A stretch of DNA of 64,000 nt from Bostrychus sinensis. Its lineage: Eukaryota > Chordata > Actinopteri > Gobiiformes > Eleotridae. Location: positions 22,804,229-22,868,228 of the forward strand of contig CM036248.1 of the NCBI GenBank assembly GCA_020698575.1. The letters are read 5' to 3'. Under the pieces are notes generated by a model. That model was not told where the DNA came from. It ran no database searches and was given only the letters and a program-made list of their open reading frames with translations. The translations under genes and the position numbers were made by a program. Below, piece by piece: positions 1 to 13,359 of the stretch. Every line of letters starts with the position of its first letter. The stretch's first letter is position 1.

Positions 1-1570
1 CAGTCAACTGCTGCTTCATTCAGCTACTTCCACTTTAGATTATTCACATTTCGTCTCTCCTTGTGTGAACCTCTCCAGTCTATCTCTGAATGACCTGGAG
101 CAGTTGTGAGTGTCTTCTTCTCAGTTTTCCCTTAAATGGGCCGTTAGAAGATGGAACAGCTAGAAATCAATCACGACATGATGGCCGCCGTCACAGTCAT
201 TATAGCCACCTTTTTCTGACGGGGGAGTGAACTGCGTCCTGCACCCTGCAATACAATACAATTATCTCAAATCGCTCCAAGAACAAAGTCACTGGGATGC
301 TACATTCACAGACACTTTTTCTGACCTCTTCTGTCCATTAGCTGCAACCTCAAGGTCACCTACTACAGGGAGTCCTTTATTTCAGATGCTTCTCAAGGCT
401 AAATGTGGTTAAATAGAAAATCTAGAGAAACTAAAATACAGATTTACTGGTGGTTGTGAGCTCAAAGAATGTCAGTGTTATAGAGAAACCACTGCACATT
501 GCTTCACTATTGTATCTGTCTAGGACTACTTGTTATTTAGTAAGAGGGGGACAATAGAAAAATCACACCAAAAATCTGCTGCAAAAGGCAGAAAATAGAT
601 CTTTGCTGAGACAGTTCAGTACATGATCCATTGATCCTGAGTGAATTACAAGAGATGCGAAATTGTGCACACACATTAAAATGGTATGAGAAAAAGGAGA
701 AGAGAGTAAAGCCAGCCAACAATTCAATTTCAATGCACAATTTTTTAACAAGAAATAACATATTTATAGCAAACCCAGTGTCTGTTTATACAGTACATTA
801 CTAAAAGTTACCATTAGAGCTGTCAAGACTATAGAGACCCTACCACAAGTGATGTTTTCAAATAAGTTTCACCTGCAGTTTGATGACACGGGAGCAAACT
901 AAATTCATTTAAAAAACATGTTTTTAGATGGCAGAAAACAAACAATAAAGATATTTGTTAAAATTGACTTTAAAATAATAGCAACCAGATCAGTTCCATT
1001 TCCTAACATTAACTTTTTAAAGTAGAGTTTGTTGTGATTAAATATATCTGAGCATACACTGTCAAACTATTATATTGGTCTGCCAAAAGGTTCAAAAATA
1101 TCTTTAAAGAAATATATATTATGTAGCCTTCAGCGTATATTCTAATTGGATATGCTACGTGCTACAAAAGATAAAAAAGTCAGTACACTTGGTAATCTTT
1201 ACTAACTGGTCTGACAATACACACGTGAGCCATTTATACACATGCACCGTCACCCAGACCCTCTTCTAAAATCTTGAGGAGTGCCTGGTTGTTTGTACAC
1301 AACTTTTCACATCCAGACATGACCCTTGAAGGGCTCTGGTGCTATGACCGCAGTGATCAGTTGTGTGAATGTGTGAGGAGATGGTCCAGGAGCCAGCTAA
1401 TGATGTGTATGCTGTGCTATGCTGCCGACTCTGCTCATTTATGGGGTTTTTTATACTGCAAATAAACTGAACTGAGCTGAGCTTTGTGTTGCAAGCAGCC
1501 GCTAAAATTAAGCGCCATATTCCACTCAATAGAAAAATGTTAGCTTTAGGCACCATTCTTGAGTCATAAG
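1..1570. other. No gene recognised
   Basis: AT-rich DNA with only short, unconvincing frames on both strands. No splice-bounded exon with known protein similarity was found. Confidence 0.6.
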
Positions 1571-1680
1571 CAGTGCTTAATTTGAGCTGGATCCTGTTGG
1601 AACAGGATCCAGAAACTCTCTTATTTTGACAGAGTGCAATCCGGTAACTGTTTGCTTAGATCCAGTAACTTGGGCACAAC
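1571..1680. repeat. Repeat fragment carrying a 26-bp hairpin
   Basis: It begins GTGCTTAATTTGAGCTGG and includes a perfect inverted repeat at 1587-1612 (12-bp arms CTGGATCCTGTT and AACAGGATCCAG around GG). A TTTTGACAGAGTGCAATCCG segment follows. The start matches a family I recall as widespread in fish. It may be a short DNA-transposon remnant. Confidence 0.45.
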
Positions 1681-2325
1681 TCGGAACAAAGTTGACTACA
1701 TTTGACTCTTTTGAGCTCCTAAACCTATGTTGAAGTTCAGTTGTCTACAGTTACACAAAAAAATATATTTTTATAATTACGAGCAATGCTACTTATGTCT
1801 CTGTAACACTTGCCACACAAGTTAAGAGCTTAATTTCCGCTTGAACCCTTCACAATAAAAGATCCTCACCCTCCTCCACGGCTGTTAAACTAATGGGCAA
1901 TCCATTAATAAATACTAAACAATAAGAAAAATAGTATGACTAAATCAGTTGTACAGTTATTGAATCCAGGTCTTTAATATAAATTGGATTATCATTATTT
2001 ACAGACATTCTGATAAAGACAGAAATCCTTGATGGGTAATTCACGTAAGTCACGTACACAGACCAACGGCGCCAATTCACCCAAAACATTTCTCAGATAA
2101 AGCTGATTTGCAGTCTAAACCCAGTCTCTTCCAAATGTTGTCGGAACCCCCTTGTCCAAATTCAATCCAGTCCCTTGTATGAGGTTATGGGGGACCCAAA
2201 AATACAGGACTGCTACGGACGCATGGAGTAAAGCACGATGCAGGGAGGAGGAGTCGTAGGACATGATACGGTAAAGGATTTCCTGGCTATAATGTATAAT
2301 AATGTTATTAACAAATATGTTTCCA

Positions 2326-2621
2326 TCCATCCATCCATCTTCTTCCGCTTATCCGGGGCCGGGTCGCGGGGGCAGCAGTCTAAGCAGAGATGCCCAGACT
2401 TCCCTCTCCACAGACACTTCCTCCAGCTCTACCGGGGGCACCCCAAGACGTTCCCAGGCCAGCTGAGAGACATAGTCCCTCCAGCGTGCCCTAGGTCTTC
2501 CCCGGGGCCTCCGCCTGGTGGGACATGCCCAAAACACCTCCCCAGGGAGGCGTCCAGGAGGCATCCGAAACAGATGCCCGAGCCACCTCAGCTGACTCCT
2601 CTCAGTGTGGAGGAGGAACAA
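2326..2621 (-). mobile_element. 3' end of a non-LTR retrotransposon (LINE), minus orientation
   Basis: The minus strand encodes a reading frame with SQLRWLGHLFRMPPGRLPGE, then CPTRRRPRGRPRARWRDYVS and AWERLGVPP. This is the C-terminal reverse-transcriptase segment common in teleost LINEs. The frame runs into a GGATGGATGGA simple tail at 2326-2340, expected at the element's 3' end. It is truncated at 5' and carries no complete enzyme. Confidence 0.85.
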
Positions 2622-2934
2622 ATATGTTTAAATATAATTTAAAATTGAGCATATATGAGCAATTTCTTGGTATTTTAGCATTTGTATGCGCCTATGCATG
2701 TGTTGTGTGTATGTTCCAGTATCAGTTTTGGCCTTATGGACTCCCGTGTCAAAGAGCAATTTTTGTTCTAGCATCGTTTGATTTACAAATTAAATTAAAT
2801 TACAAATTAAAATCAAAACTTGACCATAGCATTTCAGAGCTAAATCTTTGCAATCATCTTTCAAATAAACCTTTACCAACATTTCTCATCTACTTTGGAA
2901 AAGGGTCTTGTGATACTTTGATACTCATGTAAAA

Positions 2935-3100
2935 TGTATACCTGCCTGGACCTGGACTGGAACCTGGGATCTCTTAGTTTAGGGGTAAATGCTCTGTTCA
3001 TTCACTCAATGCCCTCACCTGGGACAAATGTACAGAATATGCTAAGCTAATCTAGATCCACATCAAAAAGCAATCCTTAGTTCCTTTACTGACGCTTTGT
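2935..3100 (-). repeat. tRNA-like SINE copy 1
   Basis: The minus strand shows a tRNA-like pattern: AGAGCATTTACCCCTAAACT (A-box and anticodon-arm region), then a B-box-like GGTTCCAGTCC. The same arrangement recurs at about 6145-6515, 7650-7860, 18705-18790 (+) and 27520-27625 (+). On the plus strand, a TAGATCCACATC segment follows that corresponds to the TTCCTGGATCC block of the other copies. It is degenerate and not a functional tRNA. Confidence 0.55.
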
Positions 3101-4250
3101 GGCTAAAGTTGGTATCTTTGGCCCTATCTCACAATAGCACCAAATTAAAATGGACCTTTTCTGAAAATGTATACTGTTTAATTATTCTTATTGACATCCA
3201 AATGAAAAACAAACCAACATGTTGAAATAAAATTAAAAAAAATGTTGATGGTGGTGTATATAAAGACCAGTATAACATTCTATCCATTACATATTAAAGA
3301 CTTGATATTAGAGATACAGCATGAGGCTCATCTCCACCCAGCTACATGAGACAAGGGACATAAGGCTGTATGACATTTGATTAAAGCAATCTACATACAA
3401 CTCTGCAGCAACACACAACAACAAGTTGGCCATCATCGCTGCCGGCAAAACATTTTACTTATTTCTTGCCCACAGCAAAACTAACTCGGGAGTCCACTTT
3501 TTCCCCTTTCAACCCAGCAGTTCCCTCTGTTTGTGACTTGGTGGCATTCACATAATGTATGGAATATCCAACCGGGCTCATGCTAGATTCATGATGACAA
3601 AGAGTTCCCAGTCAATTCCTGCCTTCCCGCCGAGACCAAAGTGAACCTGAAAGCATCGCTCTGACATGAGAAGCCCCTATACCTTCCTCCGGGGAGATAA
3701 TGACTTTTTATCTTGCATGCACATTGCAGTATAGCCTTTAGCAACGCTTTAGCTAGCAATAGGGCTGAGCTAGGGAGACTGCCCCGGGCCCCAGAGCCTC
3801 GGGGCCCGAAACACTTTCACTTGGGGAATTGGTTTATGGAGAATAAAAGAGAACCTGCATCATTGTTGTCAGGTGATCCTAGCATCTCTATGGAAGATTA
3901 GAGTGCAACTGGCAGTCAAGCTACTAAATAAAACAAGCATTTACATTACTAGGGCATAAACTGGTAATAGTAGTGTTCATTTATTTAAAACAAAATGCTG
4001 TCTATTTATATGCTAAATGTCATATATCAATTAATAATGCTATATTGCTAACATACAGTGCAATATTTATTATTAAACTTTTAGCCAATGGGAACTCTAT
4101 GGGGTTGCATAAATATCACAAAGATCATGTTTTGCATATGTTTTATGTGCTATTGTAACATCATAACATGAATGTTTAGGGAAAAATATGTTATTGTTTA
4201 TTGTGTGTTATGTTTTTTGGCACCAATTATGACTCATCTAAAGCATCCAC

Positions 4251-4597
4251 TGCATTTCATTCATTCATCTTATTCCCACTGGGGTAACAGGTAGCTGGGG
4301 CCTATCCCAGCAACTACGAGCCTTAGGCAGGGTACAACCTGGATAAGGGTCAGTTAGTCGCAGGGCTGTCACTGACAGTCATCTATTAACTGTCATATTG
4401 TCTCACTATGTGCAATTTGGAGTCACTAATTTACCACTTAACACATCCATGTCTTTGGACGGTGGGGGGAAGCCAGACAGAACCTACAGTAACACGCAGA
4501 CTCAACTCAGAGAGCTCATTGGCTGGCCTGAAGATCAAACCCACAGCCTCCTTGCTAAGAGGATGGAGTGCTAACCACTCTGCCGCTGGGCACCAGA
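4251..4597. repeat. Degraded teleost interspersed repeat
   Basis: This contains landmarks of a repeat very common in fish genomes: GGGGTAACAGGTAGCTGGGG near the left end, CACATCCATGTCTTTGGACG in the middle, and GTGCTAACCACTCTGCCGCT at the right. A diverged second copy is at about 20795-21070. No coding capacity is visible. Recognition is from memory of the family, without alignment. Confidence 0.65.
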
Positions 4598-6144
4598 AGT
4601 GAAATTTATTTTGTTTATGGTCTATATCTTATTACAAATCCACTTACAGCTTGACTATCAAACAGCTTTGCAACAGTTTTTCTTCCAGGTTTTACAGCAA
4701 GTTTTGAACAACTGTCTTTCTCTTATTTGGTTACAGCACATGTGGCGCTCTTGTTCTTTCCAGCTTCATGCTTTTTTGTTTTGCTTGTAATTTACACCTA
4801 AAAACAAACTCAATTAGCTTACAATTGCGTTTTACACATTGGTTAACACATCTGGTAGCAACAGCAATAGAGTTGCTGCAAAGTAAATCCTCATATCGCA
4901 ACATGTTTTGGTCTAGAGTTTTTAATTGCAACTAAAAAATAAAAGTCGACTAAACTTACGGTTGTATTATTGTAGACAGGATTTCACGCACCTGTCTGGA
5001 TCTGTAAATGCATGAGCCGAAAAGGAGTGTGCGTGCCAATTCTGGTGTGATGTCGGGTCTAATTAGCTCGACTTGCCGTGGGTTCATTACTCACAGACCA
5101 CTGGGAGGAGGGAACAGGAAGATGAGGAGGTAAAAATGAAAAGGCCACATGGGGGACATTCGCCATCATTGCAGCTTCATCTACCCCGCTCTCTCACCGG
5201 GACAAGACTTTGATAAGGGCAAACGCACCCCACTTAGGACAGTCTTCATCCTCCTCTAAGAGTCCCAGAATTCCAGACACACAGATAGCTGCATCCTTAG
5301 ACACACAAGATTTGGAAAAGAATAAAGTACAAAGTATGGATCAAAGAAAGATTCAATCTGATGTTTTTTGGCTGAGATGTTATCTAGAAAACACATTAGA
5401 AAATCAGTATAATATCTGTTTCCATTTATTGCACTGTTTGTCCTTCTACTCGTGTTTGAATTCCCCTTATTTCAGACTTGGTTCCAAAGTCCAAATTTTT
5501 CTGGGCTTGGAACCAACAAAAAGAGTACACTGGCTTGTTACCCTCTTTGACTATAGACTAGATATTACATCATGACAAGTAAAAAATAACCCCCAACATC
5601 TGACTTTAACTCCAATGGCTTGTTTACATATGAGACAATACATTTTATCTATAAAAAAAAGGGTAGCTTCAAGGACAAAATGTTTACTTCCTGCCTCCTT
5701 ATTTATCCCAGTTACTGACAGTTGCTATGGTAACAGGCTAATCAGTGTTATTTACTTGTTGTAACGTTACTTATCAGTAGGTTAGTGACTTGTTTTTAAA
5801 GTGCTCATTATTGAATAAGGAATTAAAAAGCAAAAATGACTGAATTCCTGATATATTTATTTTTTCCATGTCATTTAGGAATAATAAAACAGCTTTGGCT
5901 TTTAGCAATATTGTTTCTCCAGTCTGAGCTTGGCAGGAGATATGGGTCTGGCTAAAACTATGGAGGCCTCACTTGAAAGTGAATACTCTTTCTTTTTTAA
6001 TTGAGTCCTTATCAGTTTTTGAGTTAAACAAGAGCTAATTAAACATATGGGTTTTCTATACAGTAGCATTTTCACAATTCAGTTTTGGGTTAACAGGCGG
6101 TCTAGATTACTGAACATTCAAGAAAACTGTGAATCTGAAGTACT
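4598..6144. other. No gene recognised
   Basis: Unique-looking AT-rich sequence. The plus-strand frame at 5210-5575 has no recognisable domain and I do not call it a gene. Confidence 0.55.
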
Positions 6145-6515
6145 GTCGTGACACTGCCCCAATTTTGCAATGGTAAAGATACAGTACCCAGATATCGACT
6201 CAAACCAGTGATTTTTTTCAGTCAGGGGTAAATGCTCTTGCTATTAAACTATAAAGCCATTACATCTTATAATGATAAAGAAACCAATAAAACTGTTAAT
6301 TTCTTTTGTTTCTGACCTCTGGTTGAAGAATCCTATCAGAAATTCCTGGATCCAGACAATGTTCCCAATCTACACCAAAATCAAATATTTCTTGGGCCAT
6401 TACTAACATTTCTGACTGTTTAATCTAAACCTGACCATTATCTTGTTGTAATTATCTTGCTAACAGACAGACAAACCAACAAACTAATGCTGGCAGAGGT
6501 AATAAAATGATAAAA
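6145..6515. repeat. tRNA-like SINE copy 2 with linked body
   Basis: The tRNA-like part (minus strand) is around 6160-6260 and contains the complement of CAGGGGTAAATGCTCT. The linked body at about 6340-6510 reads TTCCTGGATCCAGACAATG, then TTGCTAACAGACAGACAAAC and ends GGCAGAGGTAATAAAATGA. This body is a teleost repeat that I recognise from memory. The order head-body is the same in the copy at 7650-7860. Confidence 0.6.
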
Positions 6516-7649
6516 AGCTCAATGGATTTATGTTATAGAATGATTTCATGGAAGATGTTACTCGTGCATTTTTCCTCGGTCCTGTAGGTCTTTCCAAGAA
6601 CGGTCATTGTGTGTTGAATATAAGTCTGATTACTGACAGGTTAAGAGCTATACTTAGCAATCAGCCCTGTGCACTTTGATTATAACAAAGGGCTCCCATT
6701 ACATCAGACAGGGAAAGATGCACAATATGAGTCATGAACTACATTTAATTATGCACATGGACACAGCTAGGCCAAAGAAGTCAGGTGTATGTGTGGTTGA
6801 GATCTACAAATCTGTCAGTACATCTTCATCCTTCTCTGTGCAATTTCAATCCACAGTTGTATTCACAGGGCATACAGAAAGCTGAAATAACACTATTCCC
6901 CCTGACATTTTTCATTTCATCTGCAGCCTGTGAGCAGCCCTTTGGGCCCAGTAGATCATTTAATTGTCCATTTTCAGGCCCCGCTCCACCTCCTTTGTAC
7001 CAGAGTGTAAACATGTGCAATTTATCACTTTGTTTGGCTTTGGAAACCAATACAAACCTGTGATTTGGACTGCTTTGTCCTCAGTCAACACTACAAAGGA
7101 TACAAAGTACTTTGGGGGGTAAGATTTAAATCCTGGATACGTTAAATGGAAAAAGGTTATGATTTAGCATGCACATACACAGGTCTAAGCTATTAAAATA
7201 TTGTAATTGTACTATGGCTGACCTTATCTGTGATGCTAGCTGTTTAAAAAAAAAAATGAAGCTAATGGGCAAGTATGATCAAACAGAAGCACTTAAGCAA
7301 GTTAAGGGTTGCCAGTGAGTGTAAAATATATATATGAGTGTCATTCATTAGAGGATTATATGTCATAAACATGTAGGATCAGGTGTAGCTTATTTTACTT
7401 TGGCTTATTGGTGGCACTGGGAAGGCTAAAGTTTAAATGCCAGCCAGGGGAGCTTTTACTGGTCTCACCTCATTCCATAATCTAAAACAGAGCTTTGACA
7501 GTGGAGAAATGTTGGACAATAGGTAACCAATAGATACACACATTAATAAGAAATACATGTACCATAATATTTAGAGTCTAAATATGCATGCCTATAAGAA
7601 ATATTATGAACGAGACACACTCAGAGCCCCAGCCTCCACCAAGACAACG

Positions 7650-7860
7650 CCCCTATTTCACAGTGGTAAAGATATAGTGCCTAGTCAAACTAGACTCCTC
7701 TAGTTCAGGGGTAAATACTCTGAGGCTTAAGTTATAGTATATTTGGCTCTATACTGTAATGGTAAAAAATATTTAAATATTTCCTGGATCCACATGGCGT
7801 TCCTAATCTATACCAAAAGCTAGCAAACAAACAAACCAAGCAACCAGTAAAAACAGGCTT
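7650..7860. repeat. tRNA-like SINE copy 3 with linked body
   Basis: It has the same layout as the copy at 6145-6515: CAGTGGTAAAGATATAGTGC, then TTCAGGGGTAAATACTCTG, then TTCCTGGATCCACATGGC and an AAACAAACAAACC stretch. The tRNA-like head reads on the minus strand. Confidence 0.55.
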
Positions 7861-8371
7861 TAGAAGTGTATTTTAGAAACAGCTACCATGTGAGTATTAC
7901 TTGGCCCATTATTAGTAGGAATAATCTAAAGCTTATGAAGAGTGGTTAGTGACTTAATTTAGGTTCAAGGTTTTAGCAATGGGTCCCATTTTCCACAATT
8001 TCAGGCTAAGAGCATCAAAATACTCAGTGGACAGTTTGCAGCAACACTACAGTTTGATGCTAAATGTCAACTTTTTTTAGACAACTGCTACTATTTCAGT
8101 GGCACTAAGTATTTAGTAATGAATGCTACGCAAATTAAAATTTCTCAAGCATAGTGTTAGATGCAATGTTCACTGTTGTCTCAGTACTGGATACAGACAG
8201 CACTAACAGCTCAAGTCTGTCTTGTGTTTGTATAAGCTCTTGACATTTTTCAGTCTCAGACTGATATTTTTTATGTTGTCCTAAAAACAAGGAATATTTT
8301 ATGGTAGACTGAAGTCACTTGTTTATGCTTTGCTAAAGCTTAATAAGAATGTCATTCTGGCAGAAGGGGAA

Positions 8372-8672
8372 AGAAACTAGATACTCAAGTACTTTACTAA
8401 GTGAAAAAAAAAGTGCTTTTTTTTCTTCTTACTTCAGTACAAAAAAGTTCCTTTTAGTAACAACAGTAAGAGTGGGGTGGTAAAAGAACAGATAATTGTA
8501 GAACTACAATAGTACAAGTTCTTGCTGTGAAGTTGCAAGCAAAACACCTTCAAAAGTACTTTCCTTTCAAGTAAGCTTAACACACTGAATATGTTTTTAC
8601 TTTTACTCAAGTAATCTTAATTTTAGCTGATTACATTATCTTCTACTTGAGTAACAGTACTTCCACCTCTGC
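8372..8672. repeat. TACTCAAGTA-type DNA-transposon fragment (copy A)
   Basis: It is bounded by AGATACTCAAGTACTTT on the left and TTGAGTAACAGTACTTCCAC on the right. The ends are roughly complementary, as in other copies at 17072-17480, 22007-22160 and 23812-24597. It is a non-autonomous repeat with no coding capacity. Confidence 0.5.
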
Positions 8673-11600
8673 ATTCTGGGTAAGTATTATGTACAGGGTT
8701 TACTCTTGTTGTTATTGTAAGTGCTTCTTTATACATAAGCCAGCTGCTGTAAGTTACCCCTCCACCATATGCTGCACATTAAGCTTGAACATGTGTTTAT
8801 TGTAGATGACAAGCACATCGCACAACAACTGGAGTTTAAAATATAGAAAGCATGCAGTTCACACAGCTAACTATACTGTTTGAATCAACACAACCTTTCA
8901 AGTTCTGTCTGGCTGCTGTCTCATAACAGACAAGATTCAATTTCTCTAAACTCCTGTGAAGTGAGAATAAGGAAGACACAATTTTACTTGCGGCATTTCT
9001 CCACAAAAAACTTAATTCAGTCAAGTCTGAAATATGGATTCACATTTTCCAATAATGGTGTCTAAATTAGTGTCCAAGCAGTTGAAAGTGTGCTTGTGGG
9101 CTCCCCATGTACAAATACAATCTGAATAAGTTGTGGCACTGAGTAAAATGTAAATAAAAACAGAAAGCAATCATTTGGAAACTATGTTTACTCACAGTAG
9201 AACATAAACAACATAGAAGGTTTTATAAATGAGATACTATTTAATAAAAAGTAACACTTTTTTTTTTTTTTTACTTTTTGCACATTGCTGAATCTCTGCC
9301 CAGATTTATTTCTGTTAGACCGTCACTGTCTAAATGTTAGCCTGAGTAGCCCCCAGTATAAAGTACATCAAAGGAAATTGAGTTTGAAATGAATATGTTA
9401 TATAGTTGTTAAACATTTTACTTTTAGCCAACAGTCAGTGTTTTTTGTAAAGTTTGTATGAAAACATGACATAGTTTTTTGAATATGGTGAACTTTTATT
9501 GTTGAGGGGTCAGATGGGATTTTCAGAAATGTAAGGGGGCCGTGACAGTCTTGACCTGGAATGGCTGCACTAGACATTTGGACACCACTACAAAATGGTG
9601 TGACCACTTTATGGTGAACTGTACTGTAGCCTCTAACCCTCAATAAGTGCTAGTATATGGCAGACTATGCTAGTTTGTCAACCTCTGATGATAATGGGCT
9701 TCGTTAATAAAGCACAACTGAACCTGAGTGATATTTAAGTATTGACAGAAAAATAATAATCATATATTTAACATAAATTATCACATTAATTAATAAAACA
9801 TACTGAATTATTTCAGCTCTTTTTACCCTAGGAGGGAAGCTTGTTTATCTGTACAAGCTAAGGTAAGCTAATGTTAGCAGTTTGACACAGTAACGGTTTC
9901 TTTCAGAGTATTTCATTTATGATTACCTTAAGCTGTCTTTGGTACATTTTTTGTAATGTTGAATCATTTTGTCTGTGTTAATTCAAAGTTTACCAAATTT
10001 GGTCCGGGTTACTATTTTTATGGGATGTTTCTAATTTTAGTTTCATTTGTCAGTTCAGGTCTCTAATGTGCTGTGCACATACAATTGTTACACTCATGAT
10101 CATTAGTACAATTTTGGTCCCACTGACTTCCATTAAAACTTAATTTTTTGATTGAACTGCAGTGGTACAATAAAATTGTACTTTACAGGTGGCAACCATT
10201 TCAATATAAGATTCTGGTCTGAAATTTATTTTTTTTCATGATTATTCAGCAGAGAGCCTAAAAATGACTATGTGGCTAAGGGCTCTATAATATTCAGTGT
10301 CAGTGATGTCAGTTTCTCTTTCATTGTTCACTACTGTAGGACAAAGACATAAATGTAGGACAAAGACTAAAATGACTCCAATAAAAATTGTCTGGAGGTG
10401 GAGGGGATGGGTGAGGGTGTGTATGGTGTATGGGTTGGGAAGATGGGGGAAGTGGAGGGAGGTATGAAGGGGGACAAAAACTGGATTGGTTTATCACCTG
10501 TCTCTCTCTCTCCCTGTGTCAAACAGCTCTCTCTTGAGTCCTTAACTCAAAATCAGACTTACACACTTTTAGCTCTCACACAAACACTGATGTGTGAAAT
10601 GTTAAAAATATATTTGTTATGATCAGAAGTCAACTTGACTAAAATATTTGAGTGATTATACGGGGAAAAAATATCTCCAATAACATACTTTTAAGGATGT
10701 GAACAGTTTTGGTACTAAAAGACAACAAATGTTGCATTTTTTCAAAAAACAACTACTGTCCAAAAAATAAGAATGAATCAAAATCAATATTGGTGTCAAT
10801 CAATGACATGTCCAAGACCATAATAATATAGTTTTAAATTTTTCACATAGCACATAGTATTTTCAAAATATTTCATTTTTTGTGTTTTTCTGATAGTGGT
10901 TTACAGTAGAGAAATGGCACTTAAAGGGTAAAAATATTTGTAAAATATTAAAATATAATATAAATAAAATATTAAATATTATAAGAATTGAAGTTGGTTA
11001 GAAGAATTGACTCATTCAAAGTAAAAAGAAAAAATATAAATATTTTAATGACACTTTAGGGGAGGTGAGCACTTTTTGTACTAAAGGCACGGAGTGTTCG
11101 CTTTTTTGAAGGACTGCTAAAGGCTTAAAACAAAGACAGAATGTAAAAACAGCATCTCTAAATGATCATCGATTTCTACTACTTTTCAAAATCCATTGTG
11201 GAAAATTTTGAGTGCACTACTTTTTATCCAAAAGACATTCAGACACCACTACAAAATGGTGTGACCACTTCATAGTGCACTAAATGGATTAGTGAGGACG
11301 CTCCTATACAGCGTCCTTCTATAACACCTGATGTCAGTTATCTAATTTGTAGCTTTGTGCCTTGGCAGGACCCTAACCCTAACCTGGCAATACAATTTGT
11401 ATCACCTTAAAAGTGTAACATATCATATATAAGCAAATATTACAATACTTAATATAATTTGGAAAAACTCACCTGCATACCAATACACAACTACAATCAT
11501 AACACAACAAATAATCTTAACATTGAGCACTGCTTCTGTATTTCATAAACAAGTTTCCAAATAAGCAACAAAATGAAGATGCTTGCATTTTTTTTAAATA

Positions 11601-12057
11601 AAATATATCAGTGTCAGCGTTTGATCCTGGTCTCTTCTAAAAATATGTTTCAGTGTAAAAGAAAGCACCATGGCTTTTTATATTAATACAGTAGCCCAAT
11701 TAAAACCAGTATTTTCACACCCCTACTAATTAGCAGTTTAAGCTGTTTTCTTTTATTGCCCCAGCTGCCCTGAATATCAAAATGACCTTTTTCATGAAAT
11801 GGTAAATATTTCTTTTAAAACATGATATCTTGTTCATATTCTATAATGAATAAATATGGTTTCATAAGATTTGCAAAGCATTGTTTTAATTTACATTTTA
11901 CAGGGTGCCTCAAACTTTTTGTAATTGAGTTTGGATAACAGCTTGCTTACCTCAGTCTATATCTTTTTTAGATTTATCAAAAAGAAACAGTCACGTATGT
12001 ATTTGCATTAACTTTGGCACTTGTCCCCTTTGTCACTTCTGAAGTTAAAATACACAC
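8673..12057. other. No gene; one short dispersed duplicate
   Basis: AT-rich, no coding exon seen. A 29-bp identical segment occurs at 9581-9609 and 11242-11270, with AGACATT upstream of both, marking two copies of one decayed repeat. A purine-rich GGAGGTGGAGGGG-type tract is at about 10393-10470. Confidence 0.55.
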
Positions 12058-12089
12058 CCGCACCCATACACACACACACCATTTCTCAA

Positions 12090-12640
12090 ACTGATGAAAA
12101 AAAGTCAGTCCGGTGTCTTTGAATTCCCTCAAAGGACCATATTAAACAGTGCCAACGAAACAAGCCTCGCCAAATCTCTAGAGTTTTTGAAAAGAGCATG
12201 AAAGAGTGTGCGGATAAAGGCTGTCAGTCTGAATTCTGCAGATAAGTTTTCGAGATGGTTAAAGCTTCCACTCTATATGCAATCAAGAAGTCTGGAGGAG
12301 ACTCGAACAACAGGACTGGCATTCAGGATAATAGCTGCCATGACAGTTTTAGATAAACAGTGACGTGCTATTGAGGTCAGCATCTTTCTACTTTTCCACC
12401 ACTTTCACTCGGTCATCCCTGTGTCCACACGTCCTCACCTATTCCTGCAGTACTCAGCTGATTAAACAGCGGTGATTGATCGACGCGGCAATCTAAAGTT
12501 CACGCCTTGTATTTGCAGCCTGGAGCTAATTTGCATATATATACACTGAGATGTAAGAATAATAGACTCTTCAAAGCCCTCACTTAGCTCTTTGAATCCG
12601 CCAGACAAAGAGATGAGAGTTGAAAGCAATAGGTTAAAGA
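12090..12640. other. Candidate conserved non-coding element
   Basis: The base composition is more balanced than in the flanks and I saw no repeat landmark. It includes homeodomain- and POU-like words (GTGATTGATCGACG, CTAATTTGCATAT) and has no long open frame. It lies inside the presumed drp2 first intron. Suggestive only; a short CA microsatellite (about 12058-12082) precedes it. Confidence 0.25.
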
Positions 12641-13359
12641 GTAAAATGGTTGGCTTTGTGACCTTGTTTGGCAGCAGTATGGAGTGTTCAGTAATTAATA
12701 TTAAAATACAGGTTTGTCAACAGCAGAAATAGGTTGAAAAAAGGTTTTTCAGGCTGATGGTAATTTGAATTTCTATAGCCAATTAAAAGATTTAAAATAC
12801 AGAATTGTAACAGTTAATACCTACAGATGTGGTGATAAAAGACATATGCTGGAAATGAGAAAACCCAATTGAAAATACAGAAGCTGTATGTGGGGACTAC
12901 TGCTGTGTGACTCTTACTCTGTTTTAATTTAGGCAATACTCAGATATATTCAGACAATCTCTCTCTCAAATGTCATAGGCTATTTCTTCAAGTTAAATAA
13001 AAGATGGCTCCAAACTTTAGCCTTTGGTGGTTTGATCTTGACAACATATTACATTTACATCTTATCCACAGCAGGTGAATATAGAGTGGATTCACTCTGT
13101 CACTGCACTGAACAGATCAAGCTCTTTACAAACAGTGCCTCCTGACCTTGTCAGATCTAATGTGCAACTTAACTACACAGAGAAAAGTAAAGCCCAAATG
13201 AGTTGTGGAGTGCCAGCTCTAGGAGACGATTCTTTGGAGTGAATTGGATTCCTGCAGATGAGAGCCAAATCAGCTGCCACATTAAATCTATAACATCATC
13301 AGCATTCTACCATCTCAAAAGCATTTCCTGAATCAAAGGTATACTGTCTAAAGCAGACC

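Noticed and set aside
2238..2642. 134-codon plus-strand open frame
   Set aside because: It is the antisense of the LINE polymerase segment read on the minus strand.
11371..11384. CCCTAACCCTAACC telomere-like motif
   Set aside because: Only about two units, with no array; chance or trivial.
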